In this document: positions 46,691 through 58,181 of the stretch, one piece after another
How positions within the stretch are numbered: the first letter of the stretch is position 1
How the letters are laid out: each line of letters begins with the position of its first letter
NCBI RefSeq assembly: GCF_004798865.1
Contig: NW_025335568.1
Span: forward strand, 9,111,180-9,175,179
Origin: Varanus komodoensis
Taxonomy: Eukaryota; Chordata; Lepidosauria; Squamata; Varanidae
Length of the DNA: 64,000 bases
Reading direction: 5' to 3'
Made by a program: the position numbers and the translations under genes
Notes under the pieces: generated by a model
Seen by the model: the letters and a program-made list of their open reading frames with translations, nothing else
Told to the model about the DNA's origin: nothing
Databases searched by the model: none

Positions 46691-46989
46691 TTCAAAAAAG
46701 ACATAACTACTGGAGATTGCCAAAGCATATGTTAAAAGACGAGTCGGCTGTATAGCAGCACCAGAAATCTGGCAAATTTAGGCAATCGCTTATTAAAGAG
46801 ATCCTGTGGGGTGCAATAGACTGGAAACCAAAGTTTTTGTGGGATGAGACAAAGCCTTAAATCCAGAGACACGGCAGGCAGATGTAAAAGGAACAACCCA
46901 CAGATCAGGCGTTTTGTAGTGGAGCCCAGAACAGTTTCTCAGAATCCTAAGTCTGATTGCTTGTTCAAAAAGTTGGGAAGCCCTGAATT

Positions 46990-47195
46990 AGAATGGCAGA
47001 GTGAGACTGCGAAGGCCAAGGTTCAATTTGCCACACGGCCATGACGCTCCTGGGATGACTTTGGGCCAGGCGCTGCCTCTCAGCCTGACAATCGCTCAGG
47101 GTTCTTGCTGAGATGAAGGGGTTAGGGAGCGTGTATGTTGCCTTCTGTTCCTTGCAGGGGACACAAAATAGAAATATAATAAATGGACAAATAGT
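46990..47195 (+). mobile_element. CORE-type tRNA SINE
   Basis: Gactttgggccaggcgctgc in the core, then ctcagggttcttgctgagat, with a tail ending aaatagaaatataataaatg. The head is degraded. Confidence 0.65.
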
Positions 47196-47479
47196 ATTTG
47201 TTTTTTACATTTCCGTACTGCCCAGAGCCAAAGCTCTTTGGGCAGATTATAGAGACTGAGAACCTTAAAAACTTGCCATATGCTGCTAAATGTCAAAGCA
47301 AGCGGGAAAGTCCCTTTTGCCATCACTTGCGCAGACGTGGGTGTTTGTGGCTGTAACCTGCGCCGGGCAAAGTTGTTTCTGGGCAGATTTGAACAGCCGC
47401 CTTCCCTTGTGGGTAGCTTCTCAGGGGGTGCTTGGTGGGGCTGGGCAGAGCCAGAGTCAAAGGAATGGGACATCTCTCT

Positions 47480-47890
47480 TTCACTTCATTTCAGATATTA
47501 AATTTCTCTACTGCCTAGCACTCTGAATGGCTTACAGAGATTAGAACCTTACTCAAAATGATGAAAACCCATTAATACAGAAACATATAAGCAGACAACA
47601 CCTGCCGAGAGTCATGTACATATAACACACTTTTAAACAACGGGAAATTCCAGTACCTGATTGAAACGGCAACATACGGGATCACGTGCCTGAGAAAAGA
47701 GGAGGAGCATAGCCGACGCAGAGTAGAAGGGGTTGCCATGTTGGTAGCGGGTGGACCTTGCTAGGGAAATGGTTTCATGATCAGCGGGGCCACCCCTGGG
47801 AAGGCCCTGTCCCTTGTTGCCGCTTTCCAGGCCACCCTCACAGAGGCACCTGAGATAACGACTGTAGCAGACAGGTCATATTGGAAGAGG
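47480..47890 (-). mobile_element. L2-clade LINE 3' end
   Basis: Ctctactgcctagcactctg and an A-rich body are followed by gggaaggccctgtccctt, the reversed coding end. It is more diverged than the other copies. Confidence 0.5.
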
Positions 47891-47932
47891 CAGTCTTTCA
47901 TATTTCATGCCCTGTAACATTTTCTTGGGTAG

Positions 47933-48080
47933 GATGGCGACAAGTGGAAGGAAGGCCCGTGTCGTGAATGCGAGTGCCGGGACTCGGAGGTGGTCTGCTA
48001 CGCTCGATCGTGTCCGACCTGCCCCTCGGGCAGCGTGGCTGTACCTGCAACAGGAGAGTGTTGCCCTCGGTGCCAGCCAG
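47933..48080 (+). CDS. FRAS1: FRAS1 exon I: body of VWC6
   Basis: A 148-base exon runs from DGDKWKEGPCRECEC through YARSCPTCPSGS to ECCPRCQP plus one base. The acceptor is gggtag and the donor is gtattt, a weaker donor than its neighbours. It enters in phase 0 and leaves in phase 1. It contains the CxxCxC core and CCPxC end of VWC6, the last VWC domain before the furin-like repeats. Remembered mammalian FRAS1 has GEKWEDGPCKVCECRG here. Translation continues open for about 30 codons past the donor without homology. Confidence 0.94.
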
Positions 48081-51000
48081 GTATTTGCATGACCCTGAAG
48101 CTGCTCTTTGTTTCTTTAGATTTCCACCTGCCAGCGTCCTGGATGACCCCCAGGGAGCTTAGGCTTAGGACCAAGTAGCTTTGGGTACCATCCGCTGTCT
48201 TCTCCCCCGGTGCACGGAAGCTTCTGGCCTCGGAGGCCCATGTGTGCGCAGGACATGGAGTGACGTGTGACGGGGCAGCCTTTTTCTTCCGCTGCGTTGC
48301 ATCCACACAGCTGCCTTTGGCTGTCGAGCAGATGCGTAACTGAGGGGTGGAAAGGACCATTTGTGCACGGCATAAGCGGTCGCCTGACCCTCCTCCCCCC
48401 CCACCTCCCCCCATCCTTCTCTCCAAGGCCACTTGGCAACCTCACTGAAGCAGGCGGCTCTGTTCTTCCTGCTCCCGTTGCAGAGCGAGCAAGGTGGGGC
48501 TTGGTGTTTGTAGTCCCAGCACCGAGGTCGTAGGAGGCTGAGGGAGCCACAGGGCCGCACCCCAAAACAGCACCTCCACAGACTTCTGAATATCGACCCA
48601 CACGCTTTGTCCAGAAATGGGGACCAAGTGGCTTGGCAAGTCACATTCCCCAGCAAAGACCAGCTTGGTCATTCAAGCAACTGAAGGAAACTTGGCTAGT
48701 TGAGCCACGGCCTGCTGGAGGCCATGCTGTGGACCTTCTTGGTGCGGCAGCCTTCTTCCACTCCCCAACACGTGGAATGTTCCCCCAACACGTGGGAGGC
48801 CCCCCCGTGACACCTACGAGATGCCAGCTAAAGACCTGCCTTCCCACCTCGGCCTCCCCTGACTGATTGCGCTTCCCATCCTGTTGATTTGCTAGTTGTC
48901 TGAGTTCGAGTTTTAATTGAGAATGGGCTTTTTCTTGTTCTAAATATGTTAAACTGAGGTTATTTATATGCTCTGTTCACATGTTTTAGACGTTAAATTG
49001 CATGTCGCTTTTAAATGTCTTTTAGATATAGTCAAATGGTATATAAATAGATGCAGAAATGTTAATTGTACAAAATGTCAGCCTGAACTTTAAGCATGAG
49101 CTTCCTCTGTGTGTGGGTATTCCATGGAGCATTTTGCTGATAACCCCAAATGCAAAGAGACTTGAGACATAGCTCATTCCCTGCCTCACTCTTTTTAACA
49201 GAGTGTGGGATATAATTGTCATCAAGATGCCAGTAAAAATTCCCCTCATGTGGCAAAGGATCTCCGCCTGATGTTTTGAAGCATTTAAAGCAGGGGTTTA
49301 AATTCCTTCACTCTGGGTGCTGAATTCACTTTTGGCCAAGCTGTTGGCAGTTGCATTCCATGGGTAGGCAAAGCTGAGAGTGACGAAGAGTGCGGATAGT
49401 GGCCAAAATATCCCAAATCCAAGCCTATAGCTGTTTGAGCTTAAAGCTCTTGTTGCTTGTAACTAAGGCTTCTTCTTCATGGTCTCTTTGCATCGCACAC
49501 ATACTGGTGTGGGACCAGGAGACGGGACCGTGGCCATTTGGGAAACTCTCTGGGCTTGCGGGTGAATGTTCCTGGTTTGCAACATGGATTTTGCCGTGAT
49601 GTTGGGAGTCTCTCTGCTTCTTAGGGATATGTGAAGAATCGCATGAGGGGTGAAAATCTGGCAAATATGTGTAATTCAGCTCCCCTCACCGCTCCCAGTC
49701 CTAGAGTCTGTTTTGCTGGCCCTGCACTGTTGCCTGCGTGAGACAGCCCACAGATTTCCATCTTTTAAGGCAGATGGCAGTTTGCACATGTTTAAAAAGC
49801 GCTAAAAATCACACAGTTGGTGCAAATGGAAGCCGAAACCTATGATCTTCTAGTGGTGCTGCAAATATATAGTTTCTGGCTTCCATTTTGTGTCTGTTGT
49901 GTCACTTTATCCAAATTGCATGATTTACACAAATTTCCACAGTACATATAAAAATGTGCAAACTGTGGCATATCATTGAGATGGGGTCTGCAGAAAAGCA
50001 CCCAGCTCTGCAGGAAGTGAGTTGAGTTAAAATGAACCAGCCTTTTCACCATCAGCATATCCCTACAGCCAGTGTGGCGTAGTGGTTAAGAGCGTGGGAC
50101 TGGGACTCAGAGGATCTGGGTTCTAGTCCCCGCTTGGCCATGGAGCCAACTGGGTGACTCTGGGCCAGTCACAGGCTCTCAGCCCAACCTACCTCACAGG
50201 GCTGTTGTTGAGTGGATAACATGGAGAGGAGGAGGAAGAGGAGAATGATGTGAACTGCTTTGAATTCTTCAAATAAAAAGGGGGGGGCAGGTTATAAATT
50301 TAATAATTTTAGGTTAATAATGTATTAATGAAATAAATGTTTAATTAAAATAAAATAGTACTCCTTCCAAACAGTTGTCAGGATGAAGAGGCCTGATGAA
50401 ATGGCAGCATCCAAGGCCTAGGTGGTCCTGTGTGTGCTGAGACATTATTGATCATGTAGGGCTTAGTCATCTCCGTGAAGCCTTTTTCAGGGGGAGGAAT
50501 CGGAGTGCCCCGCGCTGTGGCCATTCGGGTAGCTTCTAGTCCTGAATCAGCACTCTTGCCCTGAGAAGATTTGGACCCCTCATCCCCAGAAGACAAGGCT
50601 CCGGAGTTAATAGTAGACGGTCGAGACCTAGGATCCTTCCACTCCCCTGTACCCACTTCGCTAAAACAAAAAACCTCAGGGCCCAGCTCTCTTCCACCCA
50701 AAGATGTCCATTGTGCTCAGACTATGAGGTCTCAGGCCAGGAGGATGCTCTAAAGCCACAGCTGTCCCCACATTGCTGCAGCTTGAGATTTCTAAATGGG
50801 CCTTTTAACCAACAAAGCCTCTGTCAGCTTGGCGACAGCGCCGACCACCCCAAACGCAGCAACGCTTTTGTTAGGATATCAGTCTTGCCCGGATCCTTGT
50901 TAGAGCCGTGTGCAAAGGATCCTGTGGGGCTGCCAGCCCCAGCACCTCTCAGGGATGTCCACTGTGCTGATTGCTTTGCCCTTGCTTCTGGAGAAACCTG

Positions 51001-52302
51001 CCTTAACCTGCTGCCTACGCCAGTTCCTGATCCCAGCAGCCACATTACTGAGCACCCTCAGAAGCCATACCCACAGTTACCGTGATTCTGCAGCTCTGGG
51101 ACCTCTTGCACTCAGAAAGCATTTCTTTGTGAATTGTTTGCACAAGACTTCCTCCTTGCATTTCAGGAAATGCTGGGTCATTCTAATAATTGCATTCACC
51201 CTTCATGTTATTATTATTTCATTACTGTTCTACCCAGTAACCAAAACTCTCTGCCTTGGTCTTTGTGCAGTCATGTTCTGAAGAGCTCCAGGAACTTCAT
51301 GTATTTTCCTTCAATAATAGTAACCCTGCTGGGTGGGAGATCCATCTTCAAATTACAGCCGAGGCAGAAAAGGGGGGTACCTCAGGCTGTGTGTTCAGGA
51401 TAAGATGGAAACAGGATAAGGCAGAAACAGAAACTTTCTGTCCCACTTTTCGTTTTCACAGTGCGCCACCTCTAAAACCCACCCTTAGTTCACAGTGGGG
51501 GTCTTAGCTGGCCTGAGCTGAAGAGGGATGATTCTGTCTACATTTTTTTTTATAACACTTGGCTTACTTTCAAGCAACTTGCCTTCAGTTCCCTTTCTAG
51601 ATTAGTATGCACATTTTTAAAAAATACATCAAAAGGAACATTGGCATGCATTTTCGGGCACATGAACATATATATGCATTTTGTACACAAAACCCATGAA
51701 TATGAGTGGCCTCCCCTCCAAGCTCAGGCCGGCCACAGGCCTGCTTAGCTTCAACATGGTGGATGCCTTACATGCCTTCGGACCACACTCTGGCTAAGGG
51801 AGGAATCCTGCATGCACCTCTCCAAACCAGTGTCAGGAGTGCTGGGTTAGACTGCCCCATGGTCTGACTCGCTACAAGGATCCAGCCGTGTCGCAGCACT
51901 CATCCTCTTGCTGTCGCAGTAGTACAACATCTCCTCCAGGATGGTTCATGCTAATGCAGCATCAGAGGGCCTAAGCACTGTGACACCACCGTTTCCTTTT
52001 TCATCTGTTCTTTAGCTGAACCAGATGGATTTCTGCCCCATCCCTTTCTAAAGCACATCCAACATTCTCCAAAGGCTGTGCGGAAGATTAGGAAAACAGA
52101 ACAAGCTGCATTTCAGAGAATCTTGTTTGCCGTCACTGATTTTCTCACTGGAAAACTTTACAAGGAACCACAGGGAAACACAGGATGGAAAGCTGCGGCA
52201 GGGCACAATTTGTGTACTGAGAAAAATGTATCTGTGGGCACGCATGTCTGTGCATAATGTGCTCAGACACACTGAAATTGGGTTCTCTCCTCTTTCCAAC
52301 AG
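48081..52302 (+). other. FRAS1: Intron I-J
   Basis: Phase 1 intron. It holds an unknown repeat (49400-49470) and the best-preserved CORE-type SINE in the window (50066-50330). The stretches 48100-49390 and 50400-52300 contain nothing I can classify. Confidence 0.85.
50066..50330 (+). mobile_element. CORE-type tRNA SINE, near full length
   Basis: Head agccagtgtggcgtagtggt and ttctagtccccgcttggcc (box B region), core ctgggccagtcacaggctct and cctcacagggctgttgttga, then an L2-like tail with a G-run and ataaatttaataatttt. It is the best reference copy in the window. Confidence 0.88.
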
Positions 52303-52446
52303 GCCAGTGTCATCCTGACTGTCTGACCTGCTCACAGTCTTTTGATCGCTGCGATGTCTGCCGTGATGCGACCAAGTGGCTGAAGAATGGGCGCTGCGTG
52401 GCCAGCTGTGGACCTGGATTCTATCCAGATGCTGGCCTGTGCTTAG
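52303..52446 (+). CDS. FRAS1: FRAS1 exon J: furin-like repeat 1
   Basis: A 144-base exon begins with two bases of a split Gly codon, then QCHPDCLTCSQSFDRC, CRDATKWLKNGRC and GPGFYPDAGLCL, and ends with one base. The acceptor is caacag after a pyrimidine tract and the donor is gtacca. Phase 1 to phase 1, so it is a symmetrical module coding for exactly one FU repeat. The cysteine spacing (CHPDCLTC, CDVC, NGRCVASC, GFYPD) is that of FU repeats. CHPDCLTCSQS is shared with mammalian FRAS1. Confidence 0.96.
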
Positions 52447-53437
52447 GTACCATCCCATTCTTCATGAGATGTTGGAGTTGTCTTGCCATGTGGGTGGTGC
52501 TTGGGGACTTGAGCTGGATGTGTGATGTTCCTGAGGGTAAAGCATGAAAAAATTATCCTGTGGATCTGTTTCTTTTTTTTAATGTGTTTTTTACATTTTT
52601 AATACTGAGCCAACAATAGCTACTGCAACATCAGTGGCATTTGCTGGCATGGCGGCTTCCTCTCTTGCAAATGCTGTGGGTGTTGTGCGAGAGCTAAAGA
52701 TAAGCTTGCGCTACTGAAATGTATGTTAGTGCCAGTGACAAACGGGATACTGCCTCATATTAAAGTAGGGTTTGTCTGACTCCTCTGACAAGACAGCCTT
52801 TAAAAGATGTTAAATTGGATTCTGAGTCAGAAGGAAAAGAGGAGAGGCCAGAATCTGTAGTGAATTGCCAAGGCTATTGGTCCCAAAGATAAACCAGGCA
52901 GTTGCTGAGAATCAGACAGTTTCTAACTCTCTGGGAAAACTGAGTGAACAAGCTGAATGAACAAGCTTAACATCATTAGTCTAATCCTACAGCATCAGGT
53001 TCAGAGGGTGGACCAAATGTGTCCCAGTGTCAGATTTTCAGTAATACCCTTCTCTCATACTGCAGAGCCAGCCCAGCTGGTCAGCTTTAATACGATAAAG
53101 GCTTTGAGTTAGAAAGCCTTTGTAAACCTCAGCAATTAGCAAGAATAGAATATACTAAAAACGGTGAAAAGGGCAACAGGGAGGTGACCATTCTAATCTT
53201 AGCGTAACCTCAGGTTGTCAGAAGTATCACATGTTGCGTATCCTTTCTCACACAGTGCTGATATTGGTGTGGTGCCAGCGGGGATATTCCTGTGGGAGGC
53301 CACATCAAGAAGGGAGTTGAGGGTTATTCCTCAAAGGAGGCACAGTAGAGTTCGAGGATTATTCCTCAAAGTCAGCAAAATAAGAGCTTTCTAGTGCTAA
53401 GATGCTCTTTCCTCTCTCTGTTCCCTCCCTTGGTTAG
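52447..53437 (+). other. FRAS1: Intron J-K
   Basis: Phase 1 intron of just under 1 kb between two single-repeat FU exons. I see no recognisable element in it. Confidence 0.88.
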
Positions 53438-53572
53438 CCTGTAAGAAGATGTGCTCCACCTGCACGGATGGGTTTAGCTGTACTTCATGCCAAGATCCAC
53501 TGCGATTGGAGGACGGCCAGTGTGTGATGTCATGTGCGGAAGGGCACTTCCCAGGACCTCTCCAGTGTACAG
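53438..53572 (+). CDS. FRAS1: FRAS1 exon K: furin-like repeat 2
   Basis: A 135-base exon opens with two bases of a split Ala codon, then CKKMCSTCTDGFSCTSC, EDGQCVMSCAEGHF and LQCT, and ends with one base. The acceptor is ggttag after a CT-rich tract and the donor is gtgatg. Phase 1 to phase 1, again one FU repeat per exon. The join from exon J gives GLCL-A-CKK, as in mammalian LCLACQ. It is the last recognisable exon in the window; more FU repeats are expected downstream in this gene family. Confidence 0.95.
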
Positions 53573-54039
53573 GTGATGTGTTAAAATCCCTATATTTGAC
53601 CACACAAACTATTTGTGTGTTCTGTCCAGTCCAGCTTGGACAACAAATGCAATCCAACAATGCATAGTGTCTTGAGGTGGGTCCAAACCCCATGTCCTCA
53701 CGGAGCAACACATGACTATTAAATATTGTGAATAAGCAGACTTCAGTAATGACAGATGGAAATACAAGAGGCCACAATATTTTTTTGCCAGTGACCCACC
53801 CTGAAAAAGAATATGAGGTGTAAAGGTAAGTAAGTAAATAAATAAAGCAACACCAGTACAAGTTTCCAATTCGGACTTCTCAGGTTCGGACTTCTAAGCA
53901 AAACTGAAATACAACAGTGAGACATAGGTCTGATTCACACATCTTGCCAAGCCATGGTGTGGCTTGTTGAATTCTTGCCATGTTTGAACTCATCACTGTG
54001 AACAAACCATGGCTTGTTATACAGCCATGAACTGTACCT

Positions 54040-54456
54040 AGAACCCTGGTTACCTGAAGGAGCGCTTACGTCCATATATGCCCAGCCGCCCCCTGAGATC
54101 AGCGGGAGAGGCCCTCCTCCGGGAGCCCTCGGTGAAGGAAAATAGGAGGGTGGTTACTCGGAGGAGGGCTTTCTCAGCGGTGGTGCCTAAGTTATGGAAT
54201 GCGCTCCCCAGAGAGGTCCGCCTGGCGCCGTCGTTATTTGTTTTTCGGCGCCAGGCGAAGACCTTTTTATTTAAGCAGCATTTTAAATGTTAATATTATT
54301 GAATTTTATTTGGCCAGGGCGGCTTATTTTATTCTACTGTATATATTTTAATTGTTATTGTTTTAATTTATTCTGTATTTTATTCAATGTTGTGAGCCGC
54401 CCCGAGGCTTCGGCAAGGGGCGGCATAGAAATGTTTTAATAAATAAATAAATAAAC
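54040..54456 (+). mobile_element. L2-clade LINE 3' end with AAAT tail
   Basis: It encodes, in one open frame, RRAFSAVVPKLWNALPREVR, then LAPSLFVFRRQAKTFLFKQH, the L2-group C-terminus. The 3' UTR has gagccgccccgaggcttcgg and ends in AAAT repeats (54441-54456). It lies close to 25885-26277 in sequence. Confidence 0.85.
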
Positions 54457-54459
54457 ACA

Positions 54460-54540
54460 TGTCTGTCTTGAGTCCTGCACTGAGCAGGGGGTAGGACTTA
54501 ATGGCCTTCTAAGCCCCTTCCAAATGTATGATTCTATGAA
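54460..54540 (+). mobile_element. CR1 LINE 3' terminus
   Basis: Cctgcactgagcagggggta, then ccttccaaatgtatgattct and atgaa, the sense CR1 3' end. It is directly attached to the tail of the preceding L2. Confidence 0.75.
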
Positions 54541-56024
54541 CTTTGTCCTCTTTAAAGTCTGGCTTCTTTAAACCATGGCTTAATGTGATTTCCGAACCCA
54601 AGACTGTGACTTATTTCTGGCTTGTTTGTGCAGCTGTATACAGTAGCCTGCAAATTGAAAGTTGGCAAAATTATTGGAGGGGTACAAAGCAGAAATAGGG
54701 AGAATGAAGTCATGGTTGGTTTGCCCTGTCTGCGAGAAAAATGATGGCTGAAGCGAGAAGGACGAGCAGTGGCTGAGCAAATGTGAGACTCCAGCTGCAC
54801 TAACTTACAGTCAAAGTGTCCAGATAAATAGTTACAACCATCTATATCCAAACTTTCCCATGTTCAGTGTATGCATTTATATTCAAAACCGGCCATGAAT
54901 GCATGTGTGTGTTTGGGCATGTATGGTTCTTGCTATCTGTTGTTCTGTTTGGCCTTAGTCATTTTCCCAAGCCTTGTTAAAAGCTCGCATTGGGTCTGAT
55001 GGCCACATTTTAACAACTGACTCCAGTTGCCTTTTGTGGAAGAAATATAAATCTTGTGGCTGGAAAGCCTTCTGCTGGCTGAGCACACCTGCATAGGCTT
55101 GAGTAGACATAACTCGTATTCTTTTTGCCTTTCTCGGCGTCCCAGGAATTCCAGGTGTGTTTTGATAGGGAGTGGGAGGCACAGAGGTGGGGCTGGCTTC
55201 TGGGGAGGGCCTGGGAGTGGAAGCACAGCCCTGCCCGGGGTCGATGTCGTCACTGTGTGGTGCTGGGCACTGCGATTTTGCCTTTGCCTGCTCAGGTGCG
55301 AGCTCCACCGGGTTCGATGGACCTCTTCCCTGGGAACTGCACTGAGCACTGCAGCTTTTATGTTCCAGCTGATGGCCATCATGCAAAGAAAGAGTCCAGT
55401 CATGTTTGGGCCATGAGTGTAGGGAGTGAAGCCCCTCGCCCCTCTTGGAGGGCCTCCCAGGGCCATCAGGACTGGGATTCCGAAAAAGAGGAGACCATTG
55501 TGGAAGCTGAGATGGGAGTTCTGGGAGAGCTGCAGGGAGAGGCACGGGCCTTGTGAGAGTCCTCAAGGTCGCAGCCCAAAGGTGCCCAAACTGACCCGAA
55601 GGGACGGAAGGGGAGCCATGGCCTTGCCGGTTCCTGACTCCATGACGAGGCATCAGGAGAGACAAGCTGCCCGGTTCGAGGGCTTGTTGGCTCGCCGTTC
55701 ACCAGGGGTAGCTGACCTGAGGGCGGACCCTCAGAGTTACTGCAAAGGGAAGGTTCTGGGGGAGAGGCCCCTAGCTTGGGTTCAGTTCCTCCTGCCTGAC
55801 ATGTGCAGAGGCTTATCTTCCAGCTTACTAGAAGGCGTTTGGAGTGACTTGGTCCTGTAGCTGTGAAGTGCCAATTAAGATCTGCATTGCGGAGACTATT
55901 TGGCGTGTGAGCGCCTAAGGGCGAAAAGGGAAGAGCCGGGTTTCCAACAAAGAGTCTATTAAAAAAATGGGTCATGCCACAAAACTGATGCATGGAAACT
56001 GCTGCATTGAAAGGAGAACCAAGT

Positions 56025-56095
56025 ACTTTAGGCTGCAAACCTACGCAAGTTTCAGCAGGGAAAAAAGGACTACAACTCCCAGCATGCCCCAGCTA
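56025..56095 (+). mobile_element. Palindromic MITE family B, left half
   Basis: Gcaaacctacgcaagtttca, then aaaaggactacaactcccag and catgccccagc. Confidence 0.5.
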
Positions 56096-56576
56096 AACTT
56101 GCAGAGGGTTGCACCTTCAAATTATCAATGTATACTTGATCTTAATGCGGTTCGCAGTGCTCTGCAAACAGCAATCTTCCTCAGGGGAAGCACTGATAGA
56201 TTCACGCCTGCCAGCTCTGAGCCATACGTTACCTGCAACAGGGCTGCATTTTCAACAGCCAATGTGTGACGGTGGGAGTTACCTTGGAGCGTTTGCTTCG
56301 TGCAAGAGGAAATTCCAGTAAGATATCACTGCCAACCTGCATAGGAACATGGTATGCTCTGGCTGGCGTTTTCTGGGTTTCCCATTGCTTGTACATGCTG
56401 CCTGGTGCAGAGGGATTTCTAAATAGTTCCTACAGTAAGCTTCAGAAATGGACCCACCCCCCACCCAAATCAGTCTCCAGATGCCAACCAGAGGCCAAAA
56501 GAAGCTGTGGAAGGGGTTAAGGGTTCCAATGCCTTCAGGTTATACAAAGGCCATTGACCAAAGGCAATAAAAATTG

Positions 56577-56596
56577 GTGGTGGTGGTGGTGGTGGT
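56577..56596. repeat. GGT microsatellite
   Basis: Six to seven GGT units. Confidence 0.9.
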
Positions 56597-58181
56597 ATGT
56601 TTGGGTTTCTCAGCTCACTAGGTTGCACTTCCTTTTTGCAATGTCCTGCCCGTGAAACTGATCGATGGCAAGATTGTTATGGAAAGTACTTTGTTTCCAT
56701 TAATTCTTCCTGTTTCCAGGGTTTTCTCGGAAACCATGAGGTCTAGAACCTTAGGGTATTTGGAAAATGGATTTTTCTCTGCATGTGAAAATCTCTACCA
56801 AGCCCTTTCCTTGAACTTGCACAATCCATGGACTGTTGTTGAGATCACGTAAATGTCTGTGGCAAAATCACAGTTTTTGCATTTGCATGGTGAACACACA
56901 GAATTGTGGGAAACCTCCTGTCCCTTGTTCGTATATTAAAAAGATGCTGCCTGACAGGCCTTGTCCCCATCCACATTTTCCCTGTTTTACATTTTCTTTC
57001 ACAGCCCACTTTGGTGTCTCTAATTGGCGAGTCGTTCCCACCCCCTGCCGCGCCCTGCTCAAAGATGGCTATTCGTTTCACCTTATTACCCGTTTTGAAG
57101 CTCACTCATTCTGCATCTCATCCATATTTGCACTCATGCATGTCGGCAGGAGAAAGTTGCTGGGGAATTTTCTTTTATCTTTTCTCCAGGGAGTTCAAGC
57201 AATTTGCTTTAGTTCTGCCTGGCTGCACTTTTCTGCATAAAAACAAAAACCCACTGAGAATGCGTTGGGTTTCCAGAAATCTTTGCCACTCTGTCATTAT
57301 CTACCATCCTCACCTTGCGTGTTTGTTTGGTTTAAGGCACAAATGGGAAGGATCAAATGAGCATTAATTGTGTACCTCGGTATTGTGCAAAAACAGAAGA
57401 CGATTTGCTAAATGATAACTTCTAAGATGCTCATAGAGTGACCTTGTGAGCTAAAAGTCGTCTGCATTATGAGGTAGCAAGGAGAATTTCATGGTACATC
57501 AGTAAATGGTCTGAAAAGACTCAAAGTCCTATCTTCCTTCTCTCAACTTGACATGATGTTATACGCAACCAGCTTCCCATGGGGTTCCATGCACCCCTGA
57601 GTAATACCACTTGGCTTTGGTATTTTATTTCTTTAAAATACTGCACCTTCCTACTGAAGTGGTCCAAGGTAGGACATAAAAGTTACTTAAAAATAAGGAA
57701 AGCAATGATCAAATGATCAAAAAACATAACCTGCCACAGAGCTGCAATTTAAAAGACTTCTTAGACATTCAGCTCCCTCTTGTTGCCCATCTGAAGTTCT
57801 GTGAGTCACCAAAGCTATTGTTCAGTAAAGAGATGGGTGGATGCTAGGTAGGGATGTGTGAGGAATCTGTTTGGGATGGGAATCTGTCGATTCAGATTCC
57901 GCTTGATTGCTGGTTCCAGGCAGTGCTTGTAGGCTTTGCTCTGACTGTCTCCAACAACATGGCAAAATGGAATTGGTTTAACTTGCCCTTCCTCACAAGG
58001 AGAGAAAGTTGACTTCAGTGTTGGCCCGGGCTTCAACCTCCTGTTCCTGATATGCCTACACTCAAGCCCTTATGACGGTTGTAGTAACCATTTTCCCAGC
58101 TGTCATAACTCCTGAGCTTATTATAGTGTTCTCTCCATGGCAGCTTCTGGGGTGGGGGGGGGGGGAGCCCATTTATGTAGA

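Larger units (their letters stand above)
43672..47932 (+). other. FRAS1: Intron H-I
   Basis: Phase 0 intron. It contains a MITE remnant (44808-44925), a CORE-type SINE split by a hAT-like MITE (46285-46690), another CORE-type SINE (46990-47195) and an L2 3' end (47480-47890). Long open frames at 43825-44700 on both strands show no homology I recognise. A small additional exon could lie here. Confidence 0.8.
24549..53572 (+). other. FRAS1: FRAS1 gene, 5' internal portion (11 exons)
   Basis: Eleven exons flanked by AG and GT splice dinucleotides join with compatible phases (0,0,1,0,0,0,0,0,1,1) into one uninterrupted frame of 463 codons plus one base. The product is a run of von Willebrand factor C domains (CxxCxC ... 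CCPxC pattern) followed by furin-like repeats, in the order known for the N-terminus of FRAS1. FRAS1 is a large single-pass extracellular matrix protein that forms the Fraser complex with FREM1 and FREM2 under epithelial basement membranes. The identification rests on remembered mammalian FRAS1, for example WKPDSCQ in VWC1 and CHPDCLTCSQS in FU1. FREM1 and FREM2 lack this VWC/FU region, so they are unlikely alternatives. The start codon, signal peptide and all exons after FU2 lie outside the recognised set. Confidence 0.93.

Noticed and set aside
48116-48656. Minus-strand frames of about 160 residues
   Set aside because: GC-rich intron sequence after exon I; composition is low in complexity and no homology is recognised.
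50395-51080. Suspected retroelement fragment between exons I and J
   Set aside because: The frames have a mixed serine/proline composition but no recognisable protein motif, terminal repeats or tail; too weak to name a family.
54955-55665. 236-residue open frame on the minus strand
   Set aside because: Proline- and serine-rich in a GC-rich stretch, overlapped by open frames on the other strand; no domain recognised and no splice or promoter context. Treated as a chance frame or unclassified repeat.
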